NCBI GenBank assembly: GCA_017380575.1
Contig: JAFODS010000042.1
Coordinates: forward strand, 23,929 to 87,928
Length of the DNA: 64,000 nt
Source: Clostridia bacterium
GTDB lineage: Bacteria > Bacillota > Clostridia > Oscillospirales > Acutalibacteraceae
Direction of reading: 5' to 3'
Within the stretch, counting starts at the first letter, position 1. The number at the start of each line of letters is the position of its first letter. Under the pieces are notes generated by a model. The model ran no database searches, was not told the origin of the DNA, and was given only the letters and a program-made list of their open reading frames with translations. A program made the translations under genes and the position numbers. Below, one piece after another: positions 1-7,980 of the stretch.

Positions 1-322
1 ATGCCAATACATCATTCGATGTATTCGCGTTATCTGTTATTTTGCTTTCGGTTGCAAAATCACCTTTGAAAATATCTGCTGTCGCATACTTACCGACAAC
101 CATTTTCTTGTCTTTGATCACCTTTTCGGGAAGTGCGGAATCAGAGATTTTAACAAGCTCAACATCTGTATCTTTAATCTCTGTTCCGTGAGATACATCG
201 GTTACAAACCGGACTACCTCCGTTTTCTTGTCAGAGATATTATTTACAAGCGGTGATACAAGGAATGTTACCGCTACCGCAAGTACAATACAGACAATGC
301 CTATCACTGTTCTGTTTTTCAT
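1..322 (-). CDS. CpaB-like SAF-domain pilus assembly protein (C-terminus beyond window)
   Basis: I translated this edge by eye. An ATG at 322 opens a frame that is still open at base 1, giving about 107 residues. It begins MKNRTVIGIVCIVLAV, a single N-terminal membrane helix, followed by a segment (VSHGTEIKDTDVE, then VVGKYATADIFKGD) that resembles the SAF domain of CpaB/RcpC proteins. Those proteins are periplasmic or extracytoplasmic parts of Tad/Flp pilus machines. The start overlaps the stop of the preceding small gene (ATGA), so the two are translationally coupled. The neighbours are a prepilin peptidase and pilin-like proteins, which supports a pilus role. The family call is inference from short similarity; the rest of the gene lies outside the window. 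Confidence 0.7.
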   Translation of the reverse strand, partial: MKNRTVIGIVCIVLAVAVTFLVSPLVNNISDKKTEVVRFVTDVSHGTEIKDTDVELVKISDSALPEKVIKDKKMVVGKYATADIFKGDFATESKITDNANTSNDVLA

Positions 323-510
323 TTGTTTTCAACTCCTTCGTTACAAAAATCCCGTGCGATTACTTCGGGAGGGGAAGTAACAAAAGTTATAAAGGTTCTG
401 TCAAAATCTTCCCTTGATACTACAAGCTCTCTACCGTCTGAGTATATGAGCTTTACTTTGTTCTCATCTATATTCTCCCAATTGACGAGAGAAACGGGAT
501 CCTTATTCAT
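319..510 (-). CDS. Small hypothetical protein between prepilin peptidase and CpaB-like gene
   Basis: A 63-residue soluble protein of no family I recognise. It starts at ATG 510 with a GGAGG ribosome binding site just upstream and begins 12 bases after the prepilin peptidase stop. It ends by overlapping the CpaB-like start codon. The sequence is mixed charged and hydrophobic (NKVKLIYSDGRELVVSREDF) with no membrane helix or signal peptide. Its tight coupling on both sides and good ribosome binding site make it a real gene of the pilus-like operon, but its function is unknown. Confidence 0.65.
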   Translation of the reverse strand: MNKDPVSLVNWENIDENKVKLIYSDGRELVVSREDFDRTFITFVTSPPEVIARDFCNEGVENK

Positions 511-522
511 ACCTATACCTCC

Positions 523-1194
523 TTAGCAGAAATACATCAGCATAAAGCCAATGCTTAAATACGGAACGAGTGGGAACGCTTTACCTTTTGTCTTGGATTT
601 GTGATTGAAATATATATTGCAGATTATCGCAAGGAAAAGACCGATAATAAGACCAGCTATACTTTTTGAAAATCCAAGCAGGAAGGAACAAGCGGCAGAC
701 AGTTTAACATCTGCACCTCCAAGTCTGTTTTTGCTTACCGCAGCACAGATCAATAACATTCCGCCTGTTATAAGACCGCTTAAAATCATCTTCGGAACCG
801 CTGAAGATACTACTCCTATAAAGCCTGTAACAAATATCAGAACCGAAACAAAATCTTTTACTTCGTGTGTCTGAATATCCGATACCGAAGCATAAAGAAG
901 AATCAGCATAAAGATAATTCCTTTAACAAGCTCCATTGACCAACCGAAAGCAATTTGCATACTTGACACAAGAATAATACTGATACAGTAATATATTGGA
1001 ATTTTTTTGTTTTCTTTCTGAAAACCGGGAGTTTTATTAACTATGAGCTTTGTTATTTTGTGTATTGTAAGATAAAAAAGAAAAATACATATAAGCCTTA
1101 ATAAATTCGGAAGGATATCCTCATAGTTCAGCTCTGTTAATCTTTCGATTGGCATAAGTCCTATCGGTCCTATTGGTTGTATAAATCTTGTCAT
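523..1194 (-). CDS. Prepilin peptidase (A24 family, CpaA/TadV-like)
   Basis: Integral membrane aspartyl peptidase that removes the leader of type IV or Flp-type prepilins. The 223-residue protein is almost wholly hydrophobic with about six membrane helices. Two catalytic aspartates are visible: D106 in SDIQTHEV and D162 in the GGADVK motif, the local form of the family's GxGD signature. I chose ATG 1194 because GAGG lies eight bases upstream; the frame also allows a GTG at 1209. It lacks the N-terminal methyltransferase domain, as expected of the short CpaA/TadV type. It lies directly downstream of three small pilin-like genes, its likely substrates. This is confident for family, inferred for substrate. 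Confidence 0.85.
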   Translation of the reverse strand: MTRFIQPIGPIGLMPIERLTELNYEDILPNLLRLICIFLFYLTIHKITKLIVNKTPGFQKENKKIPIYYCISIILVSSMQIAFGWSMELVKGIIFMLILLYASVSDIQTHEVKDFVSVLIFVTGFIGVVSSAVPKMILSGLITGGMLLICAAVSKNRLGGADVKLSAACSFLLGFSKSIAGLIIGLFLAIICNIYFNHKSKTKGKAFPLVPYLSIGFMLMYFC

Positions 1195-1254
1195 ATTATC
1201 AGTCCTCACAAATATGGGCGAAACAGTTACCTGCTCCGCCCATAAAATTTATAT

Positions 1255-1530
1255 TTAACCTGCGTATTCAAACAACTTATATACTCTATCTCCGACTGTC
1301 GGTCCGATTACATCATTAAACAGTGAATAAAGCAAAGTGAGCAGTAAAGCTCCGAGCACAACTGCGATAAGAACCTTTACACCCGTATCAACATAGCCTT
1401 CCGCTGAGCTTGCACTGAGCACGGTTCTGAATCTGCCGAACATCTTATTGCATACTTTCTTATAAAAAGTCTGTACAAGACAGATAAGGCTTATGATAAG
1501 GGTTTTAATAAAGTGAATCAACTTAATCAT
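1255..1530 (-). CDS. Pilin-like small membrane protein, paralogue 1
   Basis: A 91-residue protein and the most divergent of three tandem paralogues. A basic N-terminal part with its own hydrophobic stretch precedes the shared C-terminal block: an E-G-Y-V-D motif, a helix (GVKVLIAVVLGALLL) and an ending in YAG. The E-x-Y-V-D block before one hydrophobic helix resembles a type IV prepilin processing site, with the acidic residue at +5 if cleavage follows the small residue before E. Such proteins are often listed as a small uncharacterised family (I believe DUF6133) in clostridial integrative elements. It starts at ATG 1530 behind AAAGGAGAT. The pilin role is inferred from the adjacent prepilin peptidase. 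Confidence 0.7.
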   Translation of the reverse strand: MIKLIHFIKTLIISLICLVQTFYKKVCNKMFGRFRTVLSASSAEGYVDTGVKVLIAVVLGALLLTLLYSLFNDVIGPTVGDRVYKLFEYAG

Positions 1531-1542
1531 GTTTTATCTCCT

Positions 1543-1842
1543 TTAACCTGCATAATTGAACAGCTCAATGACCTTTGCCTTTACATTCGGCATAATTGTG
1601 TCGTTGAAGAGAGCATAAAGGAGTGCGAGCAGAAGTGCACCAAGAACAACAGCGATAAGCACCTTAACGCCTGTATCTACATAAGCTTCTGCGGCTGTAC
1701 CGCCGAGAACTGCACGAAATCTTACGTTGAGCATCGATTCAACTGTGGCAAAGAAAAGCTTGACTTTACTTACAATATTCTGCACCTTGTTCTGTGCCTT
1801 ACTTACAAGATTCTTTACCTTTGACTTAAACTTATTAAACAT
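1543..1842 (-). CDS. Pilin-like small membrane protein, paralogue 2
   Basis: A 99-residue paralogue with a strongly basic N-terminus (many Lys in residues 1-25) and the shared block A-A-E-A-Y-V-D followed by the hydrophobic helix and the tail ELFNYAG. The helix and tail are nearly identical to those of the gene upstream at 1919-2176, so the copies arose by recent tandem duplication or are homogenised by gene conversion. The start ATG 1842 has AGAGGTAA upstream. Only 12 bases separate it from paralogue 1. The function as an ICE-encoded pilus subunit is inference. Confidence 0.7.
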   Translation of the reverse strand: MFNKFKSKVKNLVSKAQNKVQNIVSKVKLFFATVESMLNVRFRAVLGGTAAEAYVDTGVKVLIAVVLGALLLALLYALFNDTIMPNVKAKVIELFNYAG

Positions 1843-1918
1843 AAAATTACCTCTTTCTTAAAATTTTTGAGCACCCGTTATCTTACGGATGCTCATTTGT
1901 TGTTTTTATTGATTTGTG

Positions 1919-2176
1919 TTAACCTGCGTAGTTAAAAAGCTCCTGAACCTTTGAGACTACGTTCGGCATAATTGTGTCGTTGAAGAGTGCATAAAGAAGT
2001 GTGAGAACAAGCGCACCGAGAACAACTGCGATAAGCACCTTAACGCCTGTATCTACATAAGCTTCACCGACTGTACTTTCGACAATAGCATATGCCTTCT
2101 CAATAACACGGGCTGCACGGCGTTCCTTTGCCTTCTGAACCTTCTTCTGAATAAATGATTTAGTTTTATCAAACAT
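1919..2176 (-). CDS. Pilin-like small membrane protein, paralogue 3
   Basis: An 85-residue protein with a basic N-terminus (KKVQKAKERRAARV) and the shared core V-G-E-A-Y-V-D, hydrophobic helix and ELFNYAG tail. It is the only copy with glycine directly before the conserved glutamate, the residue normally required at -1 by prepilin peptidases. I chose ATG 2176, which follows GGAGG at proper spacing, rather than an in-frame TTG 15 bases upstream. About 77 bases separate it from paralogue 2 and may hold its own signals; a GAGCACCCGT-GGATGCTC stem lies there and could attenuate transcription between the copies. Confidence 0.7.
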   Translation of the reverse strand: MFDKTKSFIQKKVQKAKERRAARVIEKAYAIVESTVGEAYVDTGVKVLIAVVLGALVLTLLYALFNDTIMPNVVSKVQELFNYAG

Positions 2177-2196
2177 ATTTTTTACCTCCAAAATTT

Positions 2197-2484
2197 TTAA
2201 ATATTTTCATTGATGTTGTTGATTTCCTGCTCAAATGCAGCAAAAAGAGCTTCTTCAAGTTCATTTCGAGCCTGAGAAGTAATGGGACGGCAAACAGGTC
2301 TTGTAACATTCTCGCCCTGCTTTGTTGTGAAACTTGTCATAGGCATAGACATGTGTCTGCCGTTTTCGTTTTCGACAATTCTTACACCGCAAATTACAAT
2401 GGCATCATCGATAACGATATTTGCATAAGCCTTTGTCGGCTTATCACCTTCGAGGATTTTCTTGATTTCAACTTTAATGTTCAT
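2197..2484 (-). CDS. spoVG: SpoVG family protein
   Basis: A 95-residue protein matching the SpoVG fold: an N-terminal strand pair (KAYANIVIDDAIVICGVRIVE), the family's central MPM-type motif (SMPMTSF) and a C-terminal helix (ARNELEEALFAAFEQE). SpoVG proteins are small nucleic-acid-binding regulators first known from sporulation; element-borne copies are common beside ParB in clostridial conjugative elements. I chose ATG 2484 because GAAAGGAAAA precedes it; the longer frame reading back to 2532 overlaps the end of parB. It lies between parB and the pilin-like genes in the same operon. The assignment is good; the role on the element is unknown. Confidence 0.8.
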   Translation of the reverse strand: MNIKVEIKKILEGDKPTKAYANIVIDDAIVICGVRIVENENGRHMSMPMTSFTTKQGENVTRPVCRPITSQARNELEEALFAAFEQEINNINENI

Positions 2485-2528
2485 TTTGGATTTTCCTTTC
2501 TTTTGCATAAATAAAAAAGGATAAAGAA

Positions 2529-3401
2529 TCACCTGTCACGGCTATTCCTTATCCTCTGTTGGTAACGGTTATAGAAATCGAGAGCTTTCAGCACATAGTC
2601 GCATTGTCCCTCTACCGGTATGTTCTTGGGAATTAATCCGACAATACGTTTATCCCTGAATGGGGATTTTTCTTTTTGGTTCGGCTTTTCCTCTGACATT
2701 ATCGCTTCTATAACTTCTGATGTTAATTTGCCATCACTATGAAATTTTCTCAATCGGATGGCCTGATAGTGCGAAGGTGTAGCATCATTATAGTCAATGG
2801 TTTCATATAACTGTTCCTGTGCTTCTTCGGGTAAGTACGATATCTCTACCGCAGGTCGCATTGCAATTCTACCTTCATCAACAAGTTCAAGTAAATCAGG
2901 TATAAGATTCGTAAGTCGGATATATCTGCGAATTTGTTCGCGACTTTCTCCAACTTCTTCTGCAAGCTGTTCGTTAGTTCTGAACTTCGACTCCGATGGT
3001 GTCGAAGTTTTATCTGTCCGCATTCCTTGTCTGTTCATAGCTTCAAGTCGCATCTTATATGCAAATGCCTTTTCACTGGGTAAGATAATTTCCCTTTGAA
3101 GATTTGAGTCTACCATTGCTAAAATTGCTTCATCCCTCGTCATTTCTTTTACTTTTGCAGGTATTTTTTCAATTCCTGCAATTTCAAAAGCTCGTTTTCG
3201 TCTGTGCCCGGATACCATTTCGTATTTTCCGTCCTCCGTTGGTCTTATGATGATCGGTTGTATCAGTCCTCTCTGCATAACGCTCTCTACGAGCTCGTTC
3301 ATGCTCTCATCGTCTTTGACCTTGTATGGATGGTCGGGAAAATCTCGGATTTGGTTTATTGGGACTTGGACTACCTTTTCCTCGTTTTCTATGTTCATCA
3401 T
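2529..3401 (-). CDS. ParB/Spo0J-like DNA-binding protein of the integrative element
   Basis: A 290-residue ParB family protein. The N-terminal ParB/Srx nuclease-like domain is clear: NQIRDFPDHPYK, then RGLIQPIIIRP, SGHRRKRAFEIAG and DSNLQREIILPSE. A helix-turn-helix follows (NEQLAEEVGESREQIRRYIRL). It differs from both chromosomal ParB-type proteins further along the window, so it belongs to the mobile element, where such proteins act in partition or regulation. Two adjacent ATGs (3401 and 3398) are possible. No good ribosome binding site precedes them, but a 29-codon ORF ends four bases upstream, which points to translational coupling. Confidence 0.88.
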   Translation of the reverse strand: MMNIENEEKVVQVPINQIRDFPDHPYKVKDDESMNELVESVMQRGLIQPIIIRPTEDGKYEMVSGHRRKRAFEIAGIEKIPAKVKEMTRDEAILAMVDSNLQREIILPSEKAFAYKMRLEAMNRQGMRTDKTSTPSESKFRTNEQLAEEVGESREQIRRYIRLTNLIPDLLELVDEGRIAMRPAVEISYLPEEAQEQLYETIDYNDATPSHYQAIRLRKFHSDGKLTSEVIEAIMSEEKPNQKEKSPFRDKRIVGLIPKNIPVEGQCDYVLKALDFYNRYQQRIRNSRDR

Positions 3402-3404
3402 AAA

Positions 3405-3494
3405 TTAGAATACAAAGAAAGAAACGATTTCACTGATTATCTGAAGAAATACTGCACTGTAAAGACCGGGCAGTACGAGCAAAGCGTGAATCAT
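3405..3494 (-). CDS. 29-residue hydrophobic small protein upstream of element parB
   Basis: ATG 3494 is preceded at ideal distance by GGAGG and opens a 29-codon frame whose product is almost entirely hydrophobic: MIHALLVLPGLYSAVFLQ, then IISEIVSFFVF. It ends four bases before the parB start. The strong ribosome binding site contrasts with the absence of one for parB, so this ORF probably delivers ribosomes to parB. It may also make a single-helix membrane peptide. No family recognised. Confidence 0.55.
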   Translation of the reverse strand: MIHALLVLPGLYSAVFLQIISEIVSFFVF

Positions 3495-3545
3495 TACTTT
3501 TTCCTCCATTTTTTATAATTTGATTATGTGTGACTTTTTCTGTTA

Positions 3546-3569
3546 CTAAAGTCCATCGAGAATAAACAT
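3546..3569 (-). CDS. Possible 7-residue leader peptide
   Basis: ATG 3569 follows AAAGGAGTG at good spacing and reads M-F-I-L-D-G-L then TAG. A ribosome binding site this good in front of a seven-codon frame, in the leader of the spoVG/parB operon, suggests either a regulatory leader peptide or the remains of a longer gene. It could also be chance. Confidence 0.3.
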   Translation of the reverse strand: MFILDGL

Positions 3570-4045
3570 TTTTTCACTCCTTTCTTTTTGAAGATAGCTG
3601 TTATTTTATTTAACAGCTATGTACAGACCGAAACCCAGATAAGGCGAATCGGTCTTATATTAAATGCAGTATTTGTCCACGACACCCCTGCATAGCTTTT
3701 GCTTTACGGGAAACATATAGGGTACAGTTTGCTAAACTGCATCATAGGAATTTCACCTCTGCCGGGTTCTCCGCCAGCTCCGTAGAGAAGTATCATTATC
3801 GTTTTGACTGTCATCGCCATATCGGTTGCAACCCGATACCTGTACAGGGATTCTCGCTCTTTTCTTTTTCGAAAATCAAGGCGTACCTGTTACCGTAGCT
3901 CATCATCAAAACTAACGTCCTATATGAGTGATTTGTTCACTTTTCAATGTGCATGAAAGGTGTTGAAAAAAAATACCCTTCATTATGTTTGCACTGGGAG
4001 AGGCCAAATTCGGCATCATTTTCCAAAAAGTTCACAAAAAATTCA
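3570..4045 (-). other. Gene-poor structured leader region of the element operon
   Basis: About 475 bases without a convincing gene. On the minus strand it contains several perfect small stems: ATAGCTGTT/AACAGCTAT at 3595-3621, AGACCGA/TCGGTCT at 3625-3655, CAGTTT/AAACTG near 3725-3738 and TATCGG/CCGATA at 3821-3839. A 36-codon frame (3704-3814, beginning MTVKTIMILLYGAGGEP) exists but has no ribosome binding site. The density of stems upstream of the 7- and 29-codon ORFs suggests a long structured 5' leader or a non-coding RNA. Confidence 0.4.
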
Positions 4046-4079
4046 AAAAGCTGCTCGTTTTATTAAAACGAACAGCTTG
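4046..4079 (-). terminator. Intrinsic terminator after hamB
   Basis: On the minus strand the arms AAGCTGTTCGTTTT and AAAACGAGCAGCTT fold with a three-base loop, followed by TTTTTG. It lies 30 bases past the hamB stop. Confidence 0.75.
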
Positions 4080-4109
4080 TAAATATGAAATTTTATGTTC
4101 TCAAAATAA

Positions 4110-7100
4110 TCATCTTAATAAATAGTTTAATCTTTCAGAAAAGTACGCTGGATAATCCCTTAGTAAAGCAAACACATCTTCTTTAAACCATTTTAAAACT
4201 TGCAAGACAATATCAGGCTCTATAGTATTAGATATTAGAATCTCTGATATCTTTGATACCAATACACGATCATTAAAAATTTTCTCACAAATAGAAATGG
4301 CTGTTTGTGAAGATACACCATATTTCACCTTATTTTGCAAAACATTTAATGTTGCACAAAGATTATCTTTAGTATTGTCTTTTTCTAAGATGTTTATCAA
4401 ATCACAAATATTACCGATTAGAATATTTAACCGATATGATATTATTTTGTTGCAAACGTCATCAACATCAGAAATGTCGCAACCAGTTTCAATACTAATT
4501 TCTATTGGAGTCTTATTTTTTATCCATAAACAACATATTTCATATAACTTATCCTTTAATTTACATTTTTCATTTTGCAAAAAAAATTCTACTATTAAAA
4601 AAAGTAAATCTTCTTCCGAAAAGACTTTTTCAGTAAGTTTTTTTTCGATAATCCACTCTTCAATTTTTAAGGATAAATCAATGCCTGTCATCCCATAGGA
4701 ATAATTACGAAGTTGCTCCGTTGTATAATTTTGTAGCTTTTTTTCAATTTTTAGAAAAAACTGTTCTATTAGCTCTTTTTCTTTGTCTGAAGCCAAAGCA
4801 TACGCTAATGTGCTTCGACAAACCTTTATGGCTATTTCTTGATTCGTTTGCTCAGTATAATTGCATGCAAAAGCTAGACATAAATAATTTTCAATTTGAG
4901 ACAGCACTTCTCGTTTAAAAAGCATTTCATTAAAAATATTATTTTGAGTTTTATAGGGTTTTTCTGCTAAATACGCTGCATTAAGTTTTTTTGCGAAATC
5001 AATAAAACAATCTTGATTCTCAAAGTTATCTAAAATATATTTTGCAATACCTGTTCCTTTATAAGTAATCTCATAATCAACCTCGAGATTTTTCACTAAG
5101 GACAAAATAGAACTGCTACATTTTTCAGAAAACTTTGGATCAAATAACGAAACGCAGTCTTGCCAAACATATTTCCCTCGATATGTTCCTTGTTGGTCAT
5201 AAATTTTAGGGTCAGTTATTATAATGCTACCCTCAGTGTAGATTCCTGATCTTGCCGTTCTTCCTATAAGATTTTGGAAGTTCCGAACTTTTATTAGTTC
5301 CTGACCAACGTGTACGCTTGTAACTAATAAATACTTAATTGGAATATTAACTCCTTGTGCAAGTGTTGTTGTACAAACCACACAGGAAACATGGCCATTT
5401 TTAACCGCATTTTCCACGGCTAGCTTTATACCATTAGGAATGTTAGCTGAATGGGGTAATATCCCAAGTGCACAAGCTTTTGTATAGTAGTGTTCTGATC
5501 CATAATACTCCTCTAAGTGCTTTTTTATCTTGTTAAGTTCTTCTTTGTTTGCTGTGTTTCTAAAAACAGATAAATCTAAGCCTCTTTCTTTCAATTCTAT
5601 CAATCTGTTGAATATAGTTTTCATAGAGCGTTGCTGTCCCATGTATATTGCAACACCGCCGTTATGACATAATTTCATAGCGTTATATATTGCAATATCG
5701 TTGGATGAACTTAAATCCGGGAAGTATCGGGGTTTCTGTTCCCTTGGACGTTTCTTTAATTCGGAAACCTGTAAGACCCTAGGAATATAATAATCTTCAT
5801 TGTATGGATCGTCAGTATAAAAATGAATATCACTTTGTTTAGAAACAAATCCAATTGACTTCGGTGTTGATAAAATATTAGGATCAGAAGCTAACACACC
5901 ATCTTGTTGGAATAGCCATTCTTTTATTTCATTAGAATTAGGCAAGACAGCAGAAAGCAAGACAACCTGCTGATTATCTCTCAGCTCATTACGGATATGA
6001 GTAACGAGCAACTCATATGTAACACCTCTACCACCATCATCAAACATATGACCCTCATCAAAGAGAAACAAATCAATCGCTTCTAATATTTCTGGCTGAT
6101 GATGCATAATATAGCTAAGTTTTTCGGGAGTACAGATAAGAATCTGCTTGGTAGTATTAGCTCCAAATAGTGACAAAAAATCATTTTGCAAAACATCGGA
6201 GAACTGATTTACGGATGCAACATCTCTGAAAGCTTTATGCATATCGTTTGTTATCTCATTACATAGTGCTCTTAACGGTGCTATAACCATTGCGGTATCA
6301 GCTCTATCTGCAAGAAAAGCTGAACGTATTATTAATTCTATACTTTTGGTCTTTCCTACCCCTGTAGGCAACTGGACAATTGCATTTTCTCCGCACAAAA
6401 TACCTTTTTCAGCAACAAGTCGCTGCGCCGGCCAAAGCATTTTCAGAGAAGACTTTGTTTTAAGATAATTTTCCCATTCTTCTATAGGAATATCTGAATG
6501 CTTCGGTAACAATACCCATGATGAGTTCTCTATCGCTTTGTAAATTGATGCTATAAGTATATCAACAAAAAAGATCTCATCAGGATCATCTTTATTATAA
6601 ATTTCTTTCCGATATTCAGTTAAGTGAACTTTTAGTACTGAAGCATCTGCTCCTTTTTCAAAGCAATCAAGAAATGCATTATTAATTTTTGAAAAAGTAT
6701 CAGTAATTTTGATATAAGATAATTGTTTTTGTAACAGTAAATATGAATATATGCTCAACAGTAATAATTGAGGTGTTTTATTTTTATCATTAAACGAAGA
6801 AAACAACTTTGCAATTAAAACTTTTGAACTTCCAAAATTATTTGATAGAAAATATGCCGATGCTCCAGATAATAAAAAATCAACATCGTAGTTTTGTCTG
6901 TCTTTCGAGCAGAATGCTGCATCATAATATTGTGCAGACTGACTTAACAACGGCTCAAATTCACTTATGTCTACTGTATTATTTTCAATTATTGCTTCTG
7001 CATATTTAGAAATCACATAAGTTGTTGGCAAAGATAGTTCATTCGAATTCAACTTAAAGTGAGGGTATTCCTTTAATGGTGTATTGTATTCTACCAATTT

Positions 7101-7154
7101 TGCTTTTGCTTTTTGGTATTTCATCATGTAATTAGAACGTGTTCCGAAAATCAT
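4110..7154 (-). CDS. hamB: HamB-like superfamily 2 helicase of a Hachiman antiphage system
   Basis: A 1014-residue helicase. RecA-like domain 1 has the Q-region (WPAQRLVAEKG), Walker A PTGVGKT at about residues 263-269, motif Ia APLRAL, DEGH (motif II) at about 366-369 and SAVLP (motif III). Domain 2 has CTTTLAQGVNIP and the motif VI-type QNLIGRTARSG near residue 650. A long helical C-terminal part follows. Hachiman consists of HamA (DUF1837) and HamB, a helicase that senses aberrant DNA and releases HamA nuclease activity. The gene overlaps hamA by an ATGA, and GAGAGG precedes ATG 7154; an in-frame GTG at 7163 is a less likely start. The coding sequence is clearly more AT-rich than the downstream chromosome, consistent with transfer. 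Confidence 0.88.
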   Translation of the reverse strand: MIFGTRSNYMMKYQKAKAKLVEYNTPLKEYPHFKLNSNELSLPTTYVISKYAEAIIENNTVDISEFEPLLSQSAQYYDAAFCSKDRQNYDVDFLLSGASAYFLSNNFGSSKVLIAKLFSSFNDKNKTPQLLLLSIYSYLLLQKQLSYIKITDTFSKINNAFLDCFEKGADASVLKVHLTEYRKEIYNKDDPDEIFFVDILIASIYKAIENSSWVLLPKHSDIPIEEWENYLKTKSSLKMLWPAQRLVAEKGILCGENAIVQLPTGVGKTKSIELIIRSAFLADRADTAMVIAPLRALCNEITNDMHKAFRDVASVNQFSDVLQNDFLSLFGANTTKQILICTPEKLSYIMHHQPEILEAIDLFLFDEGHMFDDGGRGVTYELLVTHIRNELRDNQQVVLLSAVLPNSNEIKEWLFQQDGVLASDPNILSTPKSIGFVSKQSDIHFYTDDPYNEDYYIPRVLQVSELKKRPREQKPRYFPDLSSSNDIAIYNAMKLCHNGGVAIYMGQQRSMKTIFNRLIELKERGLDLSVFRNTANKEELNKIKKHLEEYYGSEHYYTKACALGILPHSANIPNGIKLAVENAVKNGHVSCVVCTTTLAQGVNIPIKYLLVTSVHVGQELIKVRNFQNLIGRTARSGIYTEGSIIITDPKIYDQQGTYRGKYVWQDCVSLFDPKFSEKCSSSILSLVKNLEVDYEITYKGTGIAKYILDNFENQDCFIDFAKKLNAAYLAEKPYKTQNNIFNEMLFKREVLSQIENYLCLAFACNYTEQTNQEIAIKVCRSTLAYALASDKEKELIEQFFLKIEKKLQNYTTEQLRNYSYGMTGIDLSLKIEEWIIEKKLTEKVFSEEDLLFLIVEFFLQNEKCKLKDKLYEICCLWIKNKTPIEISIETGCDISDVDDVCNKIISYRLNILIGNICDLINILEKDNTKDNLCATLNVLQNKVKYGVSSQTAISICEKIFNDRVLVSKISEILISNTIEPDIVLQVLKWFKEDVFALLRDYPAYFSERLNYLLR

Positions 7155-7957
7155 TTTTTGCACCTCTCGTAAATCTTATGTGCAATATCCATTAGTGTTT
7201 TACCATGAATATAAAATATCTTCTGCTTACTACTGATTTGCAACTCTTCACCCGAAGCACTTAATTCAATTTCTTGATCTACTGCTTGACGACTACTGAA
7301 ACCTGCAGCAGCATATGTGAGTTTATAATTGTTTTCAGGCTTTAATAGAAATCTGGCCACCTCACTAGACTGCTCAATGTTCCCAAGTTCCTTTAATCGT
7401 TTGCGACAATAATCTATAGTTCTAGCAAGTCGCTGTTCATCTTTTTTTGATTCAGTAATAGCTTTTTCGAGCGGGGAATAATCACTTTTTGTCAATACAG
7501 CTTTTACCTCTGTAGCAATAAGCTCGTCCTTTTCGTTTGGTTTTTTACTTTTATCGAAAAATTTATACCCAATAACATCTGTGCCGTGCTCGGAATTGTT
7601 TTTTCCTGAGCGGTTCTTTTGCTTATATCTAGGCACAGAATAATTAAATATAAACTCTAATAAATCGCAAACTATTATTTCTGTTATGTCTCCGGAACGA
7701 GCCGTCGGGCCTAGAACTTCATCCTTTTGTGGAATTACATATTCACGTAAGTATTGCTCTACGCTCATCCCGTTTATTTCAGCATCTATTAACAAATCCT
7801 CGTCTTCTATATAATTTCGTCTTATATGTAAGGCCCACTCATCAAAAATCGTTTCATCTTCTTTATAATCAATCTTGTAACATTTTATTGGAATTCCATC
7901 TTTAATTGTGATTCCTTTTTCTTCAACAATCCAATCCATATAGCTTGGTCTTTCCAT
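7151..7957 (-). CDS. hamA: HamA-like DUF1837 effector of a Hachiman antiphage system
   Basis: A 268-residue protein placed directly before and overlapping the helicase. Features fitting HamA (DUF1837, a PD-(D/E)xK-type nuclease fold): GDITE at about 89-93, HGTD with D127, and the E-V-K triad residues E150 and K152 in ATEVKA. I chose ATG 7957, which has AAAGGA upstream; an upstream in-frame start at 7996 would overlap the previous gene. HamA homologues degrade or nick DNA when freed from HamB. The family call rests on the gene pairing, size and motif spacing rather than a profile search. Confidence 0.82.
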   Translation of the reverse strand: MERPSYMDWIVEEKGITIKDGIPIKCYKIDYKEDETIFDEWALHIRRNYIEDEDLLIDAEINGMSVEQYLREYVIPQKDEVLGPTARSGDITEIIVCDLLEFIFNYSVPRYKQKNRSGKNNSEHGTDVIGYKFFDKSKKPNEKDELIATEVKAVLTKSDYSPLEKAITESKKDEQRLARTIDYCRKRLKELGNIEQSSEVARFLLKPENNYKLTYAAAGFSSRQAVDQEIELSASGEELQISSKQKIFYIHGKTLMDIAHKIYERCKK

Positions 7958-7980
7958 ATATACATCCTTTCGATACTTTA

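Noticed and set aside
3704-3820. 36-38 codon frame in the element leader
   Set aside because: No ribosome binding site in front of either ATG and it overlaps several stems; kept only as a note in the leader region.
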